This document shows positions 29,860 to 38,895 of a DNA stretch of 64,000 nucleotides, piece after piece (the stretch's first letter is position 1; the number at the start of each line of letters is the position of its first letter). Position numbers and translations under genes: made by a program. Source of the DNA: Dyadobacter sp. CY326 (GTDB lineage Bacteria; Bacteroidota; Bacteroidia; Cytophagales; Spirosomataceae). The stretch is taken from assembly GCF_021390515.1 (NCBI RefSeq), contig NZ_JAJUXI010000003.1, positions 62,001 through 126,000 of the forward strand, written 5' to 3'. The notes below the pieces were generated by a model. It saw nothing but the letters and a program-made list of their open reading frames with translations. It was not told the DNA's origin and searched no databases.

Positions 29860-32481
29860 TCACTCGCTCCGCAAGCTCTTAACCGGGTCAACCAGAGCGG
29901 CTTTGATCGCTTGAAAACTTACAGTCAGGAGCGTAATTCCAAGGGCGCCCATGCCGGTTACGGCAAATATCCACCAGGAAATAGCTGTGTGATATTGATA
30001 TTTTTTAAGCCACTCACTCATGAAATGCCAGGAGATCGGCACGGAAATTAAACATGCAATGATAACGAGCAAAACAAAGTCTTTTGACAGCATGCCCCAC
30101 AAATTGGCGACAGAGGCGCCAAGCACTTTACGAATGCCGATTTCTTTGGTGCGCTGTTCGGCAACGAAGGATGCCAGTCCAAAAAGTCCGAGGCAAGAAA
30201 TGAAGATTGCCAGGATTGCAAAGAAGCTCGCGAGCCTTCCGATCCGCTCTTCATTGCCAAACTTCTTGTTATATTCTTCATCCGCAAATTTGTAAGTAAA
30301 AGGACTGCCAGGATTAAATTTCTCAAATACATTTTCAACTTTGGCCAACGCTTCGCTGGCACTCATGTCCGGCGCCAGTCTGATATTGATCATGCCAACA
30401 TTTCGATAATTGATGATGAAAAACGAAGGGCTGACAGGCGCGAACGGATTTTCCTTGATCATATCCTTGACCACACCAATTACTTTGTAAGGCTTACCGC
30501 TGGCGGTTACGAACGAATCGAGCGGTTTTTTAAAGTTCATCAACTTTACTGCGGACTCGTTTAGGATCATTGCAGATGAGTCCGTTGAGAAGATTTTCGA
30601 AAAATCGCGTCCCTGGGTGAGCTGCCAGCCAACCGTTTTCCCATACTCGTGCGTCACAGCATTTGACATGATCAGCGGCTGCATGTCAGGCCTTTTTCCC
30701 TCCCATGAAACATCGGTCGTGCCTCCGTCCTGAGTAGTAATGGCACCCGAAGATTCAGACATTTCTGTCACGGCGCCTGTATTCAGCAAATCTGACCGCA
30801 ATGCGTTGTAATGTCGAAACAACTCGGGCGTGTTCATTTTGATTTCGATCAAACCGTGTTTGGTGTAACCCACGGGGCGGTTTTTGGCAAACTGGATCTG
30901 GCGGAAGATTATGATCGTGCCAATAATGAGCGTTACCGAAACAGTGAATTGCATGACAACAAGCACCTTACGAGGAATAGCAGCAAAACGACCCACCGAG
31001 AATGTGCCTTTCAAAACCTTTAATGGTTGAAAAGAGGAGAGATAAATCGCTGGGTAACTTCCTGCAATAATGCCGGTAAGCAAACTGAAACCAATGCCGG
31101 AAAGCCAGAAATAGGGATTTGCCCAAAGAATAGACATTTCTTTCCCGGAAACTTCATTGAAAAACGGCAAAGCCGCAGCAGCCAAAAAGACGGAGAGCAT
31201 GAATGCGAAAAATACGACAAGCAGCGATTCGCTGAAAAACTGGCTGATCAACTGCCCGCGTAACGAACCGATTGCCTTTCTTATGCCAACTTCTTTCGCA
31301 CGCTTTTCGGACCGCGCAGTGCTCAGATTCATGAAGTTAATGCACGCGAGAAACAAAACAAAAGCGCCAATGATGCCGAAAAGCCAGACGAACTGAATTA
31401 ATCCACCCGTGTTGACACCATTTTTAAACTCCCCATAAAGGTGCCATTTGTCCATAGGATGCAGAAAAAATTCCGGTTTGTAACCTGGCGGATTTTCCAT
31501 CTTTACTCTGATATCCTTGATCTTGGCAGAGGTTTTATCAAAATCAGCGCCATCTTTCAGTTGCGCATAAATTTGGTAATTGTTGCTATCCCAATCCGTT
31601 GCCATCCCTTTCGCATAGGGATCATTGTTGAGATATAAATTCCACGGCGTCAAAAAAGACACTTCTTTAAACGTGCTGTTTGCCGGAAAATCTAAATAAA
31701 CGCCCGTAACCTTCACGTCAATCTTGTTATCAATTTTGATTAGCTTGTCAATCGGGCTTGCATTGCCAAAAAGCGCTTTTGCCAACGATTCTGAGAGCAA
31801 TATCGAATTGGCTTCATCCAGGGCACTGTAATTCCCGGCCAGCATATCAACCGAGATCATGTCCAGAAACGCAGGCTCCACGGAGTTGCCGGATTTCTCA
31901 AATTTCTTGTCACCAGCCGCAAGAATCTGGCCCTGGCGTTTGGATAAGGCAACCGATTTGAAGTCAGGATATTTGGCCCGGAGTACATCCGCCAGCGGAA
32001 TAGGCATTACGTCGTAAATGGATTTCTCAACCTCAAATGTGACAAACTGGAAAACCTGCGCCACACGATCATGGTTTTTGTGAGAACGATCAAAAGACAA
32101 TTCATCGAACATCCATAAGCCAATGAGCATTGCGACGGCCATGCCCACAGACAAGCCGCCAATGTTAATAGCGGAATATCCCTTGTTTTTCAAGAGGTTC
32201 CGGAAAGCGATTTTGAGATAGTTTTGTATCATGGCATGGCTAAGTAGATAAGTTTTCGTGTAGTCCTTTGATGTTTTACGCTTTGCAAATGGCCTTAGCA
32301 ATTTGAAAACACTTACAGCGTATCGCCATCTAGCTCGCTGTGAACCAGCTGTTTGGAGCCAGTAAGCATACATTTCGAGCAAGTCTCCTTCAACTTCTTC
32401 GGAAGTGTTCGGGTCAGCCCACCAATGAAGCAGCTTCGTTGCCCACCAGGGCGGTTTGGGTAAGGGATTGTTCTTAATCAT
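29860..32481 (-). CDS. FtsX/MacB-like ABC transporter permease with N-terminal prefix domain
   Basis: This 873-residue permease begins with a 'permease prefix' segment (PPWWATKLLHWWADPNTSEEVEGDLLEMY). It then has a first MacB periplasmic core unit (NYLKIAFRNLLKNKGYSAINIGGLSVGMAVA), FtsX helices (KEVGIRKAIGSLRGQLISQF), a second unit and a C-terminal FtsX domain (KEIGIRKVLGASVANLWGML). It is a fused, duplicated permease with no ATPase domain; the ATPase must be encoded elsewhere. Such permeases, next to PadR regulators, are abundant in Cytophagales, probably for efflux or lipoprotein handling. The gap from the padR stop is 1 base. Confidence 0.9.
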   Translation of the reverse strand: MIKNNPLPKPPWWATKLLHWWADPNTSEEVEGDLLEMYAYWLQTAGSQRARWRYAVSVFKLLRPFAKRKTSKDYTKTYLLSHAMIQNYLKIAFRNLLKNKGYSAINIGGLSVGMAVAMLIGLWMFDELSFDRSHKNHDRVAQVFQFVTFEVEKSIYDVMPIPLADVLRAKYPDFKSVALSKRQGQILAAGDKKFEKSGNSVEPAFLDMISVDMLAGNYSALDEANSILLSESLAKALFGNASPIDKLIKIDNKIDVKVTGVYLDFPANSTFKEVSFLTPWNLYLNNDPYAKGMATDWDSNNYQIYAQLKDGADFDKTSAKIKDIRVKMENPPGYKPEFFLHPMDKWHLYGEFKNGVNTGGLIQFVWLFGIIGAFVLFLACINFMNLSTARSEKRAKEVGIRKAIGSLRGQLISQFFSESLLVVFFAFMLSVFLAAAALPFFNEVSGKEMSILWANPYFWLSGIGFSLLTGIIAGSYPAIYLSSFQPLKVLKGTFSVGRFAAIPRKVLVVMQFTVSVTLIIGTIIIFRQIQFAKNRPVGYTKHGLIEIKMNTPELFRHYNALRSDLLNTGAVTEMSESSGAITTQDGGTTDVSWEGKRPDMQPLIMSNAVTHEYGKTVGWQLTQGRDFSKIFSTDSSAMILNESAVKLMNFKKPLDSFVTASGKPYKVIGVVKDMIKENPFAPVSPSFFIINYRNVGMINIRLAPDMSASEALAKVENVFEKFNPGSPFTYKFADEEYNKKFGNEERIGRLASFFAILAIFISCLGLFGLASFVAEQRTKEIGIRKVLGASVANLWGMLSKDFVLLVIIACLISVPISWHFMSEWLKKYQYHTAISWWIFAVTGMGALGITLLTVSFQAIKAALVDPVKSLRSE

Positions 32482-32482
32482 A

Positions 32483-32821
32483 TTACAAACCCATTAATTG
32501 CAACGTTTGCGGCGGCAGTGCATTCCAAAGCTCTTCTCTGACCTGCTTGACTTCCATTAACGCCTTGCGACCCAATGCCGTAACAGCGAAAAACCGCTTG
32601 CGCCGACCACCCCGTTCAGCAGTTGCTCCGCCCATCATGGACGACAGAAAATGCTTTTCTTCGAGCCGTTGCAATGTTGTATGCACGGAGCTGAATCCGA
32701 CCACACGACCGGTTTTTTGTTCCAATTCCTGCGTGACGGTTACGGCGTATGCGTCTTCGCCAAGAATGGCAACAGTCAGCAAAACAACTTCTTCAAACTC
32801 TCCCAAGAAGGTTCTTTTCAT
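32483..32821 (-). CDS. PadR-family transcriptional regulator
   Basis: This 112-residue winged-helix protein has FEEVVLLTVAILGEDAYAVTVTQELEQKTGRVVGFSSVHTTLQRLEEKHFLSSMMGG, the standard PadR opening with recognition helix around FSSVHTTLQRLE and wing in RRKRFFAVTALGRKAL. It is co-transcribed with the FtsX permease at 29860-32481 and probably represses that operon. A near-palindrome at 32831-32857 lies directly over its own promoter. Confidence 0.9.
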   Translation of the reverse strand: MKRTFLGEFEEVVLLTVAILGEDAYAVTVTQELEQKTGRVVGFSSVHTTLQRLEEKHFLSSMMGGATAERGGRRKRFFAVTALGRKALMEVKQVREELWNALPPQTLQLMGL

Positions 32822-32830
32822 ATCATTCAG

Positions 32831-32857
32831 TATTTGATACGATAATGTCGATCAAAT
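32831..32857 (-). promoter_or_regulatory. padR promoter overlapped by near-palindromic operator
   Basis: ATTTGAT-A-CGA (32832-32842) pairs with TCG-ATCAAAT (32848-32857) as 10-bp arms with one bulged A and a 5-base centre. On the minus strand a TTG (32855-32853) followed by a 20-base spacer and TA (32832-32831) overlaps it, so protein bound here would block transcription. The -7 match beyond TACT is weak. Confidence 0.5.
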
Positions 32858-33041
32858 GTCATACCATTTTTTGAAATGTTTGTTAGCGATGTCAGAATGC
32901 ATTTTCAGGTGATTTTTCTGATTGGCGGCTGTTCGTTTTCGGACATTCGTTTGGCCAAATCGGACGCTTGCGAAGGATTTGAAACAATAGGGTATGATCA
33001 GCGTTTTTTCGTCTTTATTGAAAATCACTTTAACCTTGACA

Positions 33042-33902
33042 ATGAAAATCAACAGATCGCTAATCGCATTTTTTCTACTGACTTTTGGCTTCAATGCAGC
33101 CTATGCCCAGAAGAGCAAACCGCTTTTTCCGCAGACGCCGGGAATGGTTTCCTACACATTTCGAAAAAGTCTGGCAAAAGATCCTGCTGCCACGCTGGAT
33201 ACGCTGCAAAAACTGGCCATCAAGGATATGGAATTTTCAAATTTATTTGGCAAAACAGCAGCGGAGCTCAGAAAATTGCTTGACGAACGCGGCATGAAAT
33301 GCTCTTCTTTTGGTGTGAACTATGCCGATGCTTTGGACAAAACCAAAGAGGTTGGTGAAAATGCTAAGACGCTCGGCGCGAAGTTCGTTCGGGTTGCCTG
33401 GGTTCCGCATAAAGGTCCGTTTACACTTGAAATGGCAGAAAAAACGGTTGCAGATTTCAACAAGATAGGAAAACAGTTGAAAGATGAATTCGGACTCACA
33501 TTCTGCTATCACAATCATGGTTATGAGTTCGAAAAACATGAAGACGGCACTTTAATGGATTACATAATCCAAAAAACAGATCCGCAATATGTAAGCTTCG
33601 AACTCGATTTGCTTTGGGCATTTTTCCCAGGCGGCGACCCAGCCGGTTTGCTTGAAAAATACCCGAAACGCTTCAAACTCATGCATATGAAGGATTTGAA
33701 AAAAGGCGTTGAAGGAAATCTCTCCGGAGGAACGCCAGTTGAAAACGATGTCGCATTGGGAACAGGCCAGCTTGACATTCCTAAGATTTTAAAAGCTGCG
33801 AAAAAATCCGCAATCGAACATTATTACATTGAAGACGAAAGTCCGAGTTACGCAACGCAAGTGCCGCAAACAATGGCTTATCTGAAAAGCCTTACTTATT
33901 GA
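33042..33902 (+). CDS. Secreted sugar phosphate isomerase/epimerase-like TIM barrel
   Basis: This protein of about 286 residues has a signal peptide (MKINRSLIAFFLLTFGFNAAYAQ) and an AP-endonuclease-2/xylose-isomerase-like barrel: MVSYTFRKSLAKDPAATLDTLQKLAIKDMEF, FCYHNHGYEFEK with the metal-ligand HNHGYEF signature, SFELDLLWAFFPGGDP and HYYIEDESPS. Homologues act on sugars or inositol derivatives, but the exported localisation and the exact substrate are unassigned. ATG 33042 is chosen over 32994 because it begins the signal peptide. A strong terminator follows. Confidence 0.87.
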   Translation: MKINRSLIAFFLLTFGFNAAYAQKSKPLFPQTPGMVSYTFRKSLAKDPAATLDTLQKLAIKDMEFSNLFGKTAAELRKLLDERGMKCSSFGVNYADALDKTKEVGENAKTLGAKFVRVAWVPHKGPFTLEMAEKTVADFNKIGKQLKDEFGLTFCYHNHGYEFEKHEDGTLMDYIIQKTDPQYVSFELDLLWAFFPGGDPAGLLEKYPKRFKLMHMKDLKKGVEGNLSGGTPVENDVALGTGQLDIPKILKAAKKSAIEHYYIEDESPSYATQVPQTMAYLKSLTY

Positions 33903-33912
33903 TTTCGCAATG

Positions 33913-33960
33913 AAAAGAGCGCCTAAGCAATGCTAACGCATATTTTTTAGGCGCTCTTTT
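33913..33960. terminator. Bidirectional intrinsic terminator
   Basis: AAAAGAGCGCCTAA (33913-33926) is perfectly complementary to TTAGGCGCTCTTTT (33947-33960). The hairpin lies between convergent genes and includes the last codons and stop of the ankyrin gene. Confidence 0.8.
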
Positions 33961-34925
33961 AAAAAAGCGAGCTCCAACGGAGGCATTTTATCCAAGTCTT
34001 CAAATTGCTGACAATGCATATCAACTGCATTTCTTATATTTTGGCCTTCTTTCGAAACTGAATCTAATTTTGCGCCATATTTGAGCAGCAAATTACAAAT
34101 TTCCCATTCTTCCGCATCCGCTGCGGCGGCCAGGATTGACGAGACAATCACGTCCTCACTTTTAGGCGACAAGGCATTCGGATCCGCGCCGTGGTCCAGC
34201 AGCAATCTTACTTTTTCAGCTTTATAATGATCGGTTGAATCCAAATAAAGCGCTAGAAACAGGATGTGATAATTCCGTTCTTTTTCTATTGCATTGGCGT
34301 CAGCACCATTTTTCAACAAGACTTTTAGAAGATCAGGATCAGAAGCCAAAACGAGGAATTGAGTTGGCGTGCGCAATGCGTCTCTTGTTTCAATTTCAGC
34401 TCCTTTATCAATCAGCATTTGGATCATTGTAATAACCGTTTGCTTTGATAGTTTGCCTGCCTGCATTGCCGTAAAATCCAACATAGCAACGTGGTCTTCT
34501 CCACTCGCATTCAGGTTCGGAATGGGCTGTTGCAATGCATTTTTCAACTGCTTAATATCACCGGCTGCAATGTGCGTGGCCAGATTTCTTCTCAGTGGAT
34601 CTTGAAAATAAAACGAGCCATCCGCCTGCGCACGAACCTCCTGGTCATAACTTTTCGACTGATAACTGGCAATGACCTTCCCAAGCCCAAGATAAAACAC
34701 ACCCATTGCAACGGGATAGATGTTAATGACCATTGCAATGATTTTGGTCATCTTATACGGCAAATAATTAAGCACCGCGAGGATAGCCAGCGGAATGTAA
34801 AGCATGAGCAACATGCCGTTAGCCATCAGCCGATCTGATTGGGTTTTAGCAAATAGTAATGTTGCCAAAATGCCAATTGAATAGACGCCGATTGCGAGCC
34901 AATTGAAAAGTGTGACCGTCTTCAT
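33933..34925 (-). CDS. Ankyrin-repeat protein with N-terminal membrane helices
   Basis: This 330-residue protein opens with three to four hydrophobic helices in the first 90 residues or so (FNWLAIGVYSIGILATLLFA; LMLYIPLAILAVLNYL; MTKIIAMVINIYPVAMGVFYLGLG). It then has ankyrin repeats from about residue 115 (MLIDKGAEIETRD, LKVLLKNGADANAIEKE, RLLLDHGADPNALSPKS, CNLLLKYGAKLDSVSKEG). The repeats probably face the cytoplasm or periplasm as a protein-binding surface; the partner is unknown. Its 3' end lies inside the terminator hairpin. Confidence 0.82.
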   Translation of the reverse strand: MKTVTLFNWLAIGVYSIGILATLLFAKTQSDRLMANGMLLMLYIPLAILAVLNYLPYKMTKIIAMVINIYPVAMGVFYLGLGKVIASYQSKSYDQEVRAQADGSFYFQDPLRRNLATHIAAGDIKQLKNALQQPIPNLNASGEDHVAMLDFTAMQAGKLSKQTVITMIQMLIDKGAEIETRDALRTPTQFLVLASDPDLLKVLLKNGADANAIEKERNYHILFLALYLDSTDHYKAEKVRLLLDHGADPNALSPKSEDVIVSSILAAAADAEEWEICNLLLKYGAKLDSVSKEGQNIRNAVDMHCQQFEDLDKMPPLELAFLKERLKNMR

Positions 34926-35010
34926 GCAGTCAAAATAACCAACCTTTTCCAGCGTCGGTTACCTAATTATTTGCAGGCGGCTTACAATGAACATTCGGTT
35001 GCAAGCGCTG

Positions 35011-35787
35011 TTAAATGTCCTTAATCTCGATCCACGTTGGCGCATGGTCGCTTGATTTCTCCCAACCCCGGACTTCCTTGTCCACCCCGCCAGCCACAAG
35101 CCTCGAATCCAGATGCGGACTTAGTAAAAAGTGGTCAATGCGAAGTCCCGCATTACGGCCGAAAGCATTTCTGAAATAATCCCAGAATGTGTAAATCGTT
35201 TCACCGGGATACAATTTTCTGATGGCATCCGTCCAGCCTTGATCCACAACATTTTTGAAAGCCGCCCGCACTTCCGGCCTGAAAAGGGCGTCGTCAACCC
35301 AGCGCTCCGGCTTATAAACATCGAGTTCGGTAGGCATCACATTATAGTCGCCAGCAAGCACAACGGGCACATCATAAGCAATCAGCTCGGCTGCGTGTGC
35401 AGTGAAGCGTTCGAACCAGCGCATTTTGTAATCAAGCTTCGGGCCAGGAGCGGGATTGCCATTGGGAAGATACAAGCACGCCACCAGCATGCCATTGACA
35501 ATGGCTTCGATATAACGGCTGTGCAAATCTTCCTCATCGCCCGGCAGCTCCCGGCGAACTTCCTTTAACTCCAATCCGCGCGAAAGAATTGCAACGCCGT
35601 TCCAGCTTTTTTGCCCGTGCCAAATTGCATTGTAACCCGCTTCCAGAAGGTCTTTTTCAGGAAATTTTTCTTGTGGAGCCTTTAATTCCTGTAAGCAAAC
35701 GACGTCCGGTTTGGTAAGTTCCAGCCAGCGCAGCAGCACCGGCAGTCGGCCATTCACGCCATTCACGTTGTATGTTGCAATTCTCAT
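35011..35787 (-). CDS. xth: Exodeoxyribonuclease III (AP endonuclease)
   Basis: This protein of about 258 residues starts MRIATYNVNGVNGRLPVLLRWL (N of YNVNG binds metal/phosphate), then DVVCLQELKAPQE (catalytic Glu), VPVVLAGDYNVMP (Asp/Asn), FRNAFGRNAGLRIDHFLLSP (LRIDH with catalytic Asp) and SSDHAPTW (catalytic His). It repairs abasic sites and 3' blocks in the base-excision pathway. The start is set at 35787; a longer frame to 35850 adds 21 unrelated residues. Its distance from the imu/alkB region argues against a shared operon. Confidence 0.92.
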   Translation of the reverse strand: MRIATYNVNGVNGRLPVLLRWLELTKPDVVCLQELKAPQEKFPEKDLLEAGYNAIWHGQKSWNGVAILSRGLELKEVRRELPGDEEDLHSRYIEAIVNGMLVACLYLPNGNPAPGPKLDYKMRWFERFTAHAAELIAYDVPVVLAGDYNVMPTELDVYKPERWVDDALFRPEVRAAFKNVVDQGWTDAIRKLYPGETIYTFWDYFRNAFGRNAGLRIDHFLLSPHLDSRLVAGGVDKEVRGWEKSSDHAPTWIEIKDI

Positions 35788-35933
35788 AGCAATTGATTCT
35801 AATGTTGGTTTTGTACTGAATGTTAAAAAACCAGGCCTTTGATTTTCCAATCTATATTAATTCGATAGACTTTATATTTTTTCGTTTGTATTTTGTAGTT
35901 TTGGACAAATGGAATCCATTGTAAGTGTAAACT

Positions 35934-36365
35934 ATGCAAACCGGAAAATTGATAGATTTTTACAAAAATGAGGAAGTTGCTACGGCAGCTTTTAAGGAAT
36001 TGCGGTTGAGAAAAGGCATAACCTGTAAAAAATGCGGCGGAACGCGACATTACTGGCTGGCTCCGAAGCAACAGTTCCAATGCAAGCAATGCAGGTTTCG
36101 GACCACGCTTCAAAGCGGCACTGTGCTGGAAGGCAGTAAGTTACCGATCTCGTATTTCTTCATCGCCGTTTACCTGATTATGAAAAAAGGAAATGCTTTT
36201 ACAATCCAGGAATTCCAGGATGAGACCGGGCATAAATATTACGAGCCGCTTTACGACTTCGTCAGGAAAATCAAGTTATATCTCAACGAAAACGACCAAA
36301 ATACGGTCCTGATCGACTTTATTGAAATTTTGAATGAGCAGTTGCTGGAAACGGTTAAAGCTTAG
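35934..36365 (+). CDS. IS1595-type zinc-ribbon transposase N-terminal domain, orphan
   Basis: This 143-residue protein has a zinc ribbon of the IS1595 type: GITCKKCGGTRHYWLAPKQQFQCKQCRFRTTLQSGTVLEGSKLP. Four CxxC-type cysteines bracket residues 29-53, followed by the SYFFIAVYLIMKKGNAFTIQEFQDETG helical region. A normal IS1595 transposase would continue with an ISXO2 DDE/N catalytic domain of about 200 residues, which is absent; the gene ends at a stop and overlaps the sulfatase gene tail by 11 bases. I see no flanking terminal inverted repeats. It is either a truncated element or a domesticated DNA-binding protein. Confidence 0.7.
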   Translation: MQTGKLIDFYKNEEVATAAFKELRLRKGITCKKCGGTRHYWLAPKQQFQCKQCRFRTTLQSGTVLEGSKLPISYFFIAVYLIMKKGNAFTIQEFQDETGHKYYEPLYDFVRKIKLYLNENDQNTVLIDFIEILNEQLLETVKA

Positions 36366-37911
36366 CGGCAACGACGTCGGGCAGCGGAACCTGTTCGCCG
36401 GAGCTTTTAAAAACCGGCCATTGCGCATTCATTTCCTTTAATTTTTTGGAAAATAATGTGGCTAGTTCTTTCACTTTTTCAGGCTTCGAAGCTGCCAGAT
36501 CATTTTGCTCGCCAATATCGGCTTTCAGATTATACAATTCCAATTTGGCATTGCGGTAATCGTAAATCAGTTTCCAGTCACCCTTGCGGAAAGCGCTTGC
36601 ATAGTGAATGTTGGGCCCTTCCGCTGCAATCCAGCGGTTCGGATGATGCCACAAAATTTCACGGCTCTGATCTTTAACATTTGCATTTTTAAGAATTGGC
36701 AGAAAGCTTTTTCCATCCACTTTTTGGACCAATTTGTGATTTTTAATTCCGGCAATGTCTAAAATGGTCGGAAAAAAATCCTCAATGATAACATATTGAT
36801 CAGCGACACTCGCAGGCTTAACGACCTTGGGCCAGCGCACGAGCATCGGCTCGCGGATGCCGCCTTCATAAACGGAACCCTTGCCAGCTTTCAACGGCAA
36901 ATTGTGTGTCCAGGCCTGCCCGCCGCGCGCAGGCGTTGTGCTCAAACCGCCATTGTCCGACATAAAAAGAATGAGCGTGTTGTCGCCGATCTTATTCTTA
37001 TCCAGAAAGTTAAGCACGTCGCCCAGGCTCTTGTCCATGCCTTCAACGAGTGCCGCATATTTTGCTTCCGAGCTGTCCAGCCCCATTTTTAAATAAAGGT
37101 CCAAAAAACGTTTGTCCGCATTCAAAGGCGTGTGAACGGCATAATGCGCCAGATATAAGAAAAATGGCTTTTGCTCAGTCACCGGTTTTTCGATTGCTTT
37201 CAATGCTTCGGTCGTAATCGCGTCGGTGAGGAAAACATCGGTGCCATGATAAGCTTCGAGGCCGGGAACAGCATTGCGGTGAGGCTTTCCTTTGACCGGA
37301 TTGTCGTAATTTTTTTCGCCAAGATAACTCGCTGGATGGCCGATGGAGCTGCCGGCAATGTTCACATCAAAGCCGACATTTTTTGGATCAGAACCCGGCG
37401 TGCCTGTCGAACCGAAATGCGCTTTACCACTATGAACCGTGTAATAACCGTTTTTTTGGAGAATGGCGGGCAAAGGCGTTCCATAGAATGTGTGCGCAAT
37501 GTCAGCGACAGGACTGAAACCATTGATATTCCAGTCAACAGGCTTTAAGATGGGATCTTCGTAGTCCGTGTTTTTGTCCTTATCCGGTGAAGTCCAATGT
37601 GTAACGTGCGTTCGTGCTGCATTGGCGCCGGTTAGCAAGCTCACGCGCGACGGCGTGCAAACGGGCATTGCATATGCATTGGTAAACTTCATTCCTTCCC
37701 TTGCCAAGCGCTCCATATTAGGCGTGCGATAGCGTTTATTAAACGCCGTCACTTGTGTCCAAAACGGCACGGAAGTGTCCTGCCAGCCCATATCATCCAC
37801 CAGAAAAACAATAATGTTGGGTTTATCCAGCTTCGATTGCGCGCTCGAAAATTGGGGTGCAACGAGGACGATTAGTAGCAGAAAATATTTGGAAACCGGG
37901 ACAAACTTCAT
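36355..37911 (-). CDS. Secreted sulfatase (arylsulfatase family S1)
   Basis: This 518-residue protein has a signal peptide (MKFVPVSKYFLLLIVLVAPQFSSAQ), the metal-binding NIIVFLVDDMGWQD motif, and the formylglycine signature CTPSR with Cys85, plus GKAHFGS, FFLYLAHYAVHTPLN and LILFMSDNGG. The Cys-type signature requires the anaerobic maturase or FGE for activation. It cleaves sulfate esters from glycans or aryl compounds; the substrate is undetermined. It is monocistronic and convergent with the zinc-ribbon gene; a 156-base gap separates it from the divergent gene at 38068. Confidence 0.92.
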   Translation of the reverse strand: MKFVPVSKYFLLLIVLVAPQFSSAQSKLDKPNIIVFLVDDMGWQDTSVPFWTQVTAFNKRYRTPNMERLAREGMKFTNAYAMPVCTPSRVSLLTGANAARTHVTHWTSPDKDKNTDYEDPILKPVDWNINGFSPVADIAHTFYGTPLPAILQKNGYYTVHSGKAHFGSTGTPGSDPKNVGFDVNIAGSSIGHPASYLGEKNYDNPVKGKPHRNAVPGLEAYHGTDVFLTDAITTEALKAIEKPVTEQKPFFLYLAHYAVHTPLNADKRFLDLYLKMGLDSSEAKYAALVEGMDKSLGDVLNFLDKNKIGDNTLILFMSDNGGLSTTPARGGQAWTHNLPLKAGKGSVYEGGIREPMLVRWPKVVKPASVADQYVIIEDFFPTILDIAGIKNHKLVQKVDGKSFLPILKNANVKDQSREILWHHPNRWIAAEGPNIHYASAFRKGDWKLIYDYRNAKLELYNLKADIGEQNDLAASKPEKVKELATLFSKKLKEMNAQWPVFKSSGEQVPLPDVVAAKL

Positions 37912-38067
37912 TTGTAAATTTCAGGATCTAGGTTGGATCGTTTTCTGGCAAATTAAAAATAATATCATTAATAACAGCCTGCCAACCTCTTAAAAGCCAT
38001 TTTGCCGAAATATTGGTAGAATTCATCTGATGTGAGTCTTTTTCCAGCAAACCGACAAAGTCCAACA

Positions 38068-38877
38068 ATGAAGATCAAATTTTATGCGCCCGAGTGGGGG
38101 AACACATTGCCGTTTGACCAGTTTTGCCAGCGGGTAAAAGCAGCCGGCTATGATGGTGTGGAGATGGCTTTGCCTTTTGAGCCGAAAGAAAAAGAGTCGA
38201 TTTTGGAAAATCTCGCCAAATATGGCCTTGAATTGATCGGGCAATATTGGCAGTCGATTGAGGCCGACATTGATGCGCATGCGGCGAATTATGAAAAATA
38301 TTTAACCAATCTCATTGCGGCCAAGCCCATTTTTATCAACTGCCAGACGGGGAAAGATTACTTTTCGTTTGATCAAAATGAGCGGCTTTTCGGCCTCGCA
38401 TCTTCGCTTTCTGATGCGTCGGGCATTCGCATTATTCACGAAACGCATCGAGGAAAAAGCTTGTTTGCAGCGCACATTACCAAAGATTATTTGACCAAAA
38501 TTCCCAGTTTACGAATTGCGCTTGATATTTCGCATTGGTGCAACGTGCATGAATCATTGCTTGAAGATCAAGCCGAAGCGGTGGCACTCGCCATCGCGCA
38601 TACGGATCACATTCACAGTCGGGTAGGGCATCCGGAAGGTCCGCAGGTTAACGACCCGCGAGCATCTGAGTGGGAGTCAGCATTGGAAGCGCACCTTAAA
38701 TGGTGGGATCAGGTTGTGGCGGCGCATCAAAAAAATGCCACGCAGCTGACCATAACAACTGAGTTTGGTCCCGCGCCCTACATGCCGTCACTTCCCCACA
38801 CCCAAATGCCCATTGCTAACCAATGGGAAATTAATGTGTACATGATGGAGCTGTTAAAAGCGCGATATTATGGTTAA
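38068..38877 (+). CDS. Sugar phosphate isomerase/epimerase-like TIM barrel
   Basis: This protein of about 269 residues starts MKIKFYAPEWGNTLPFDQFCQRVKAAGYDGVEMALPF, a xylose-isomerase-like barrel opening. Metal-site segments follow: RIIHETHRGKSLFAA, LRIALDISHWCNVHESLLE, HTDHIHSRVGHPEGPQ and ITTEFGPAPYMPSLP. It has no signal peptide, so it is cytoplasmic, in contrast with the paralogue at 33042-33902. Homologues are common in glycan-degradation operons and may epimerise or isomerise unusual sugars. GTG 38032 is an alternative start but lacks family support. Confidence 0.85.
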   Translation: MKIKFYAPEWGNTLPFDQFCQRVKAAGYDGVEMALPFEPKEKESILENLAKYGLELIGQYWQSIEADIDAHAANYEKYLTNLIAAKPIFINCQTGKDYFSFDQNERLFGLASSLSDASGIRIIHETHRGKSLFAAHITKDYLTKIPSLRIALDISHWCNVHESLLEDQAEAVALAIAHTDHIHSRVGHPEGPQVNDPRASEWESALEAHLKWWDQVVAAHQKNATQLTITTEFGPAPYMPSLPHTQMPIANQWEINVYMMELLKARYYG

Positions 38878-38895
38878 TGAGTTTGACGCGGGGAT

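Noticed and set aside
35800..36400. Complete IS1595 insertion sequence
   Set aside because: No catalytic domain, no terminal inverted repeats and no target-site duplication could be seen around the zinc-ribbon gene.
36355..38877. Sulfatase plus TIM-barrel gene as a polysaccharide-utilisation locus
   Set aside because: The genes are divergent, and no SusC/SusD, glycoside hydrolase or regulator is next to them.
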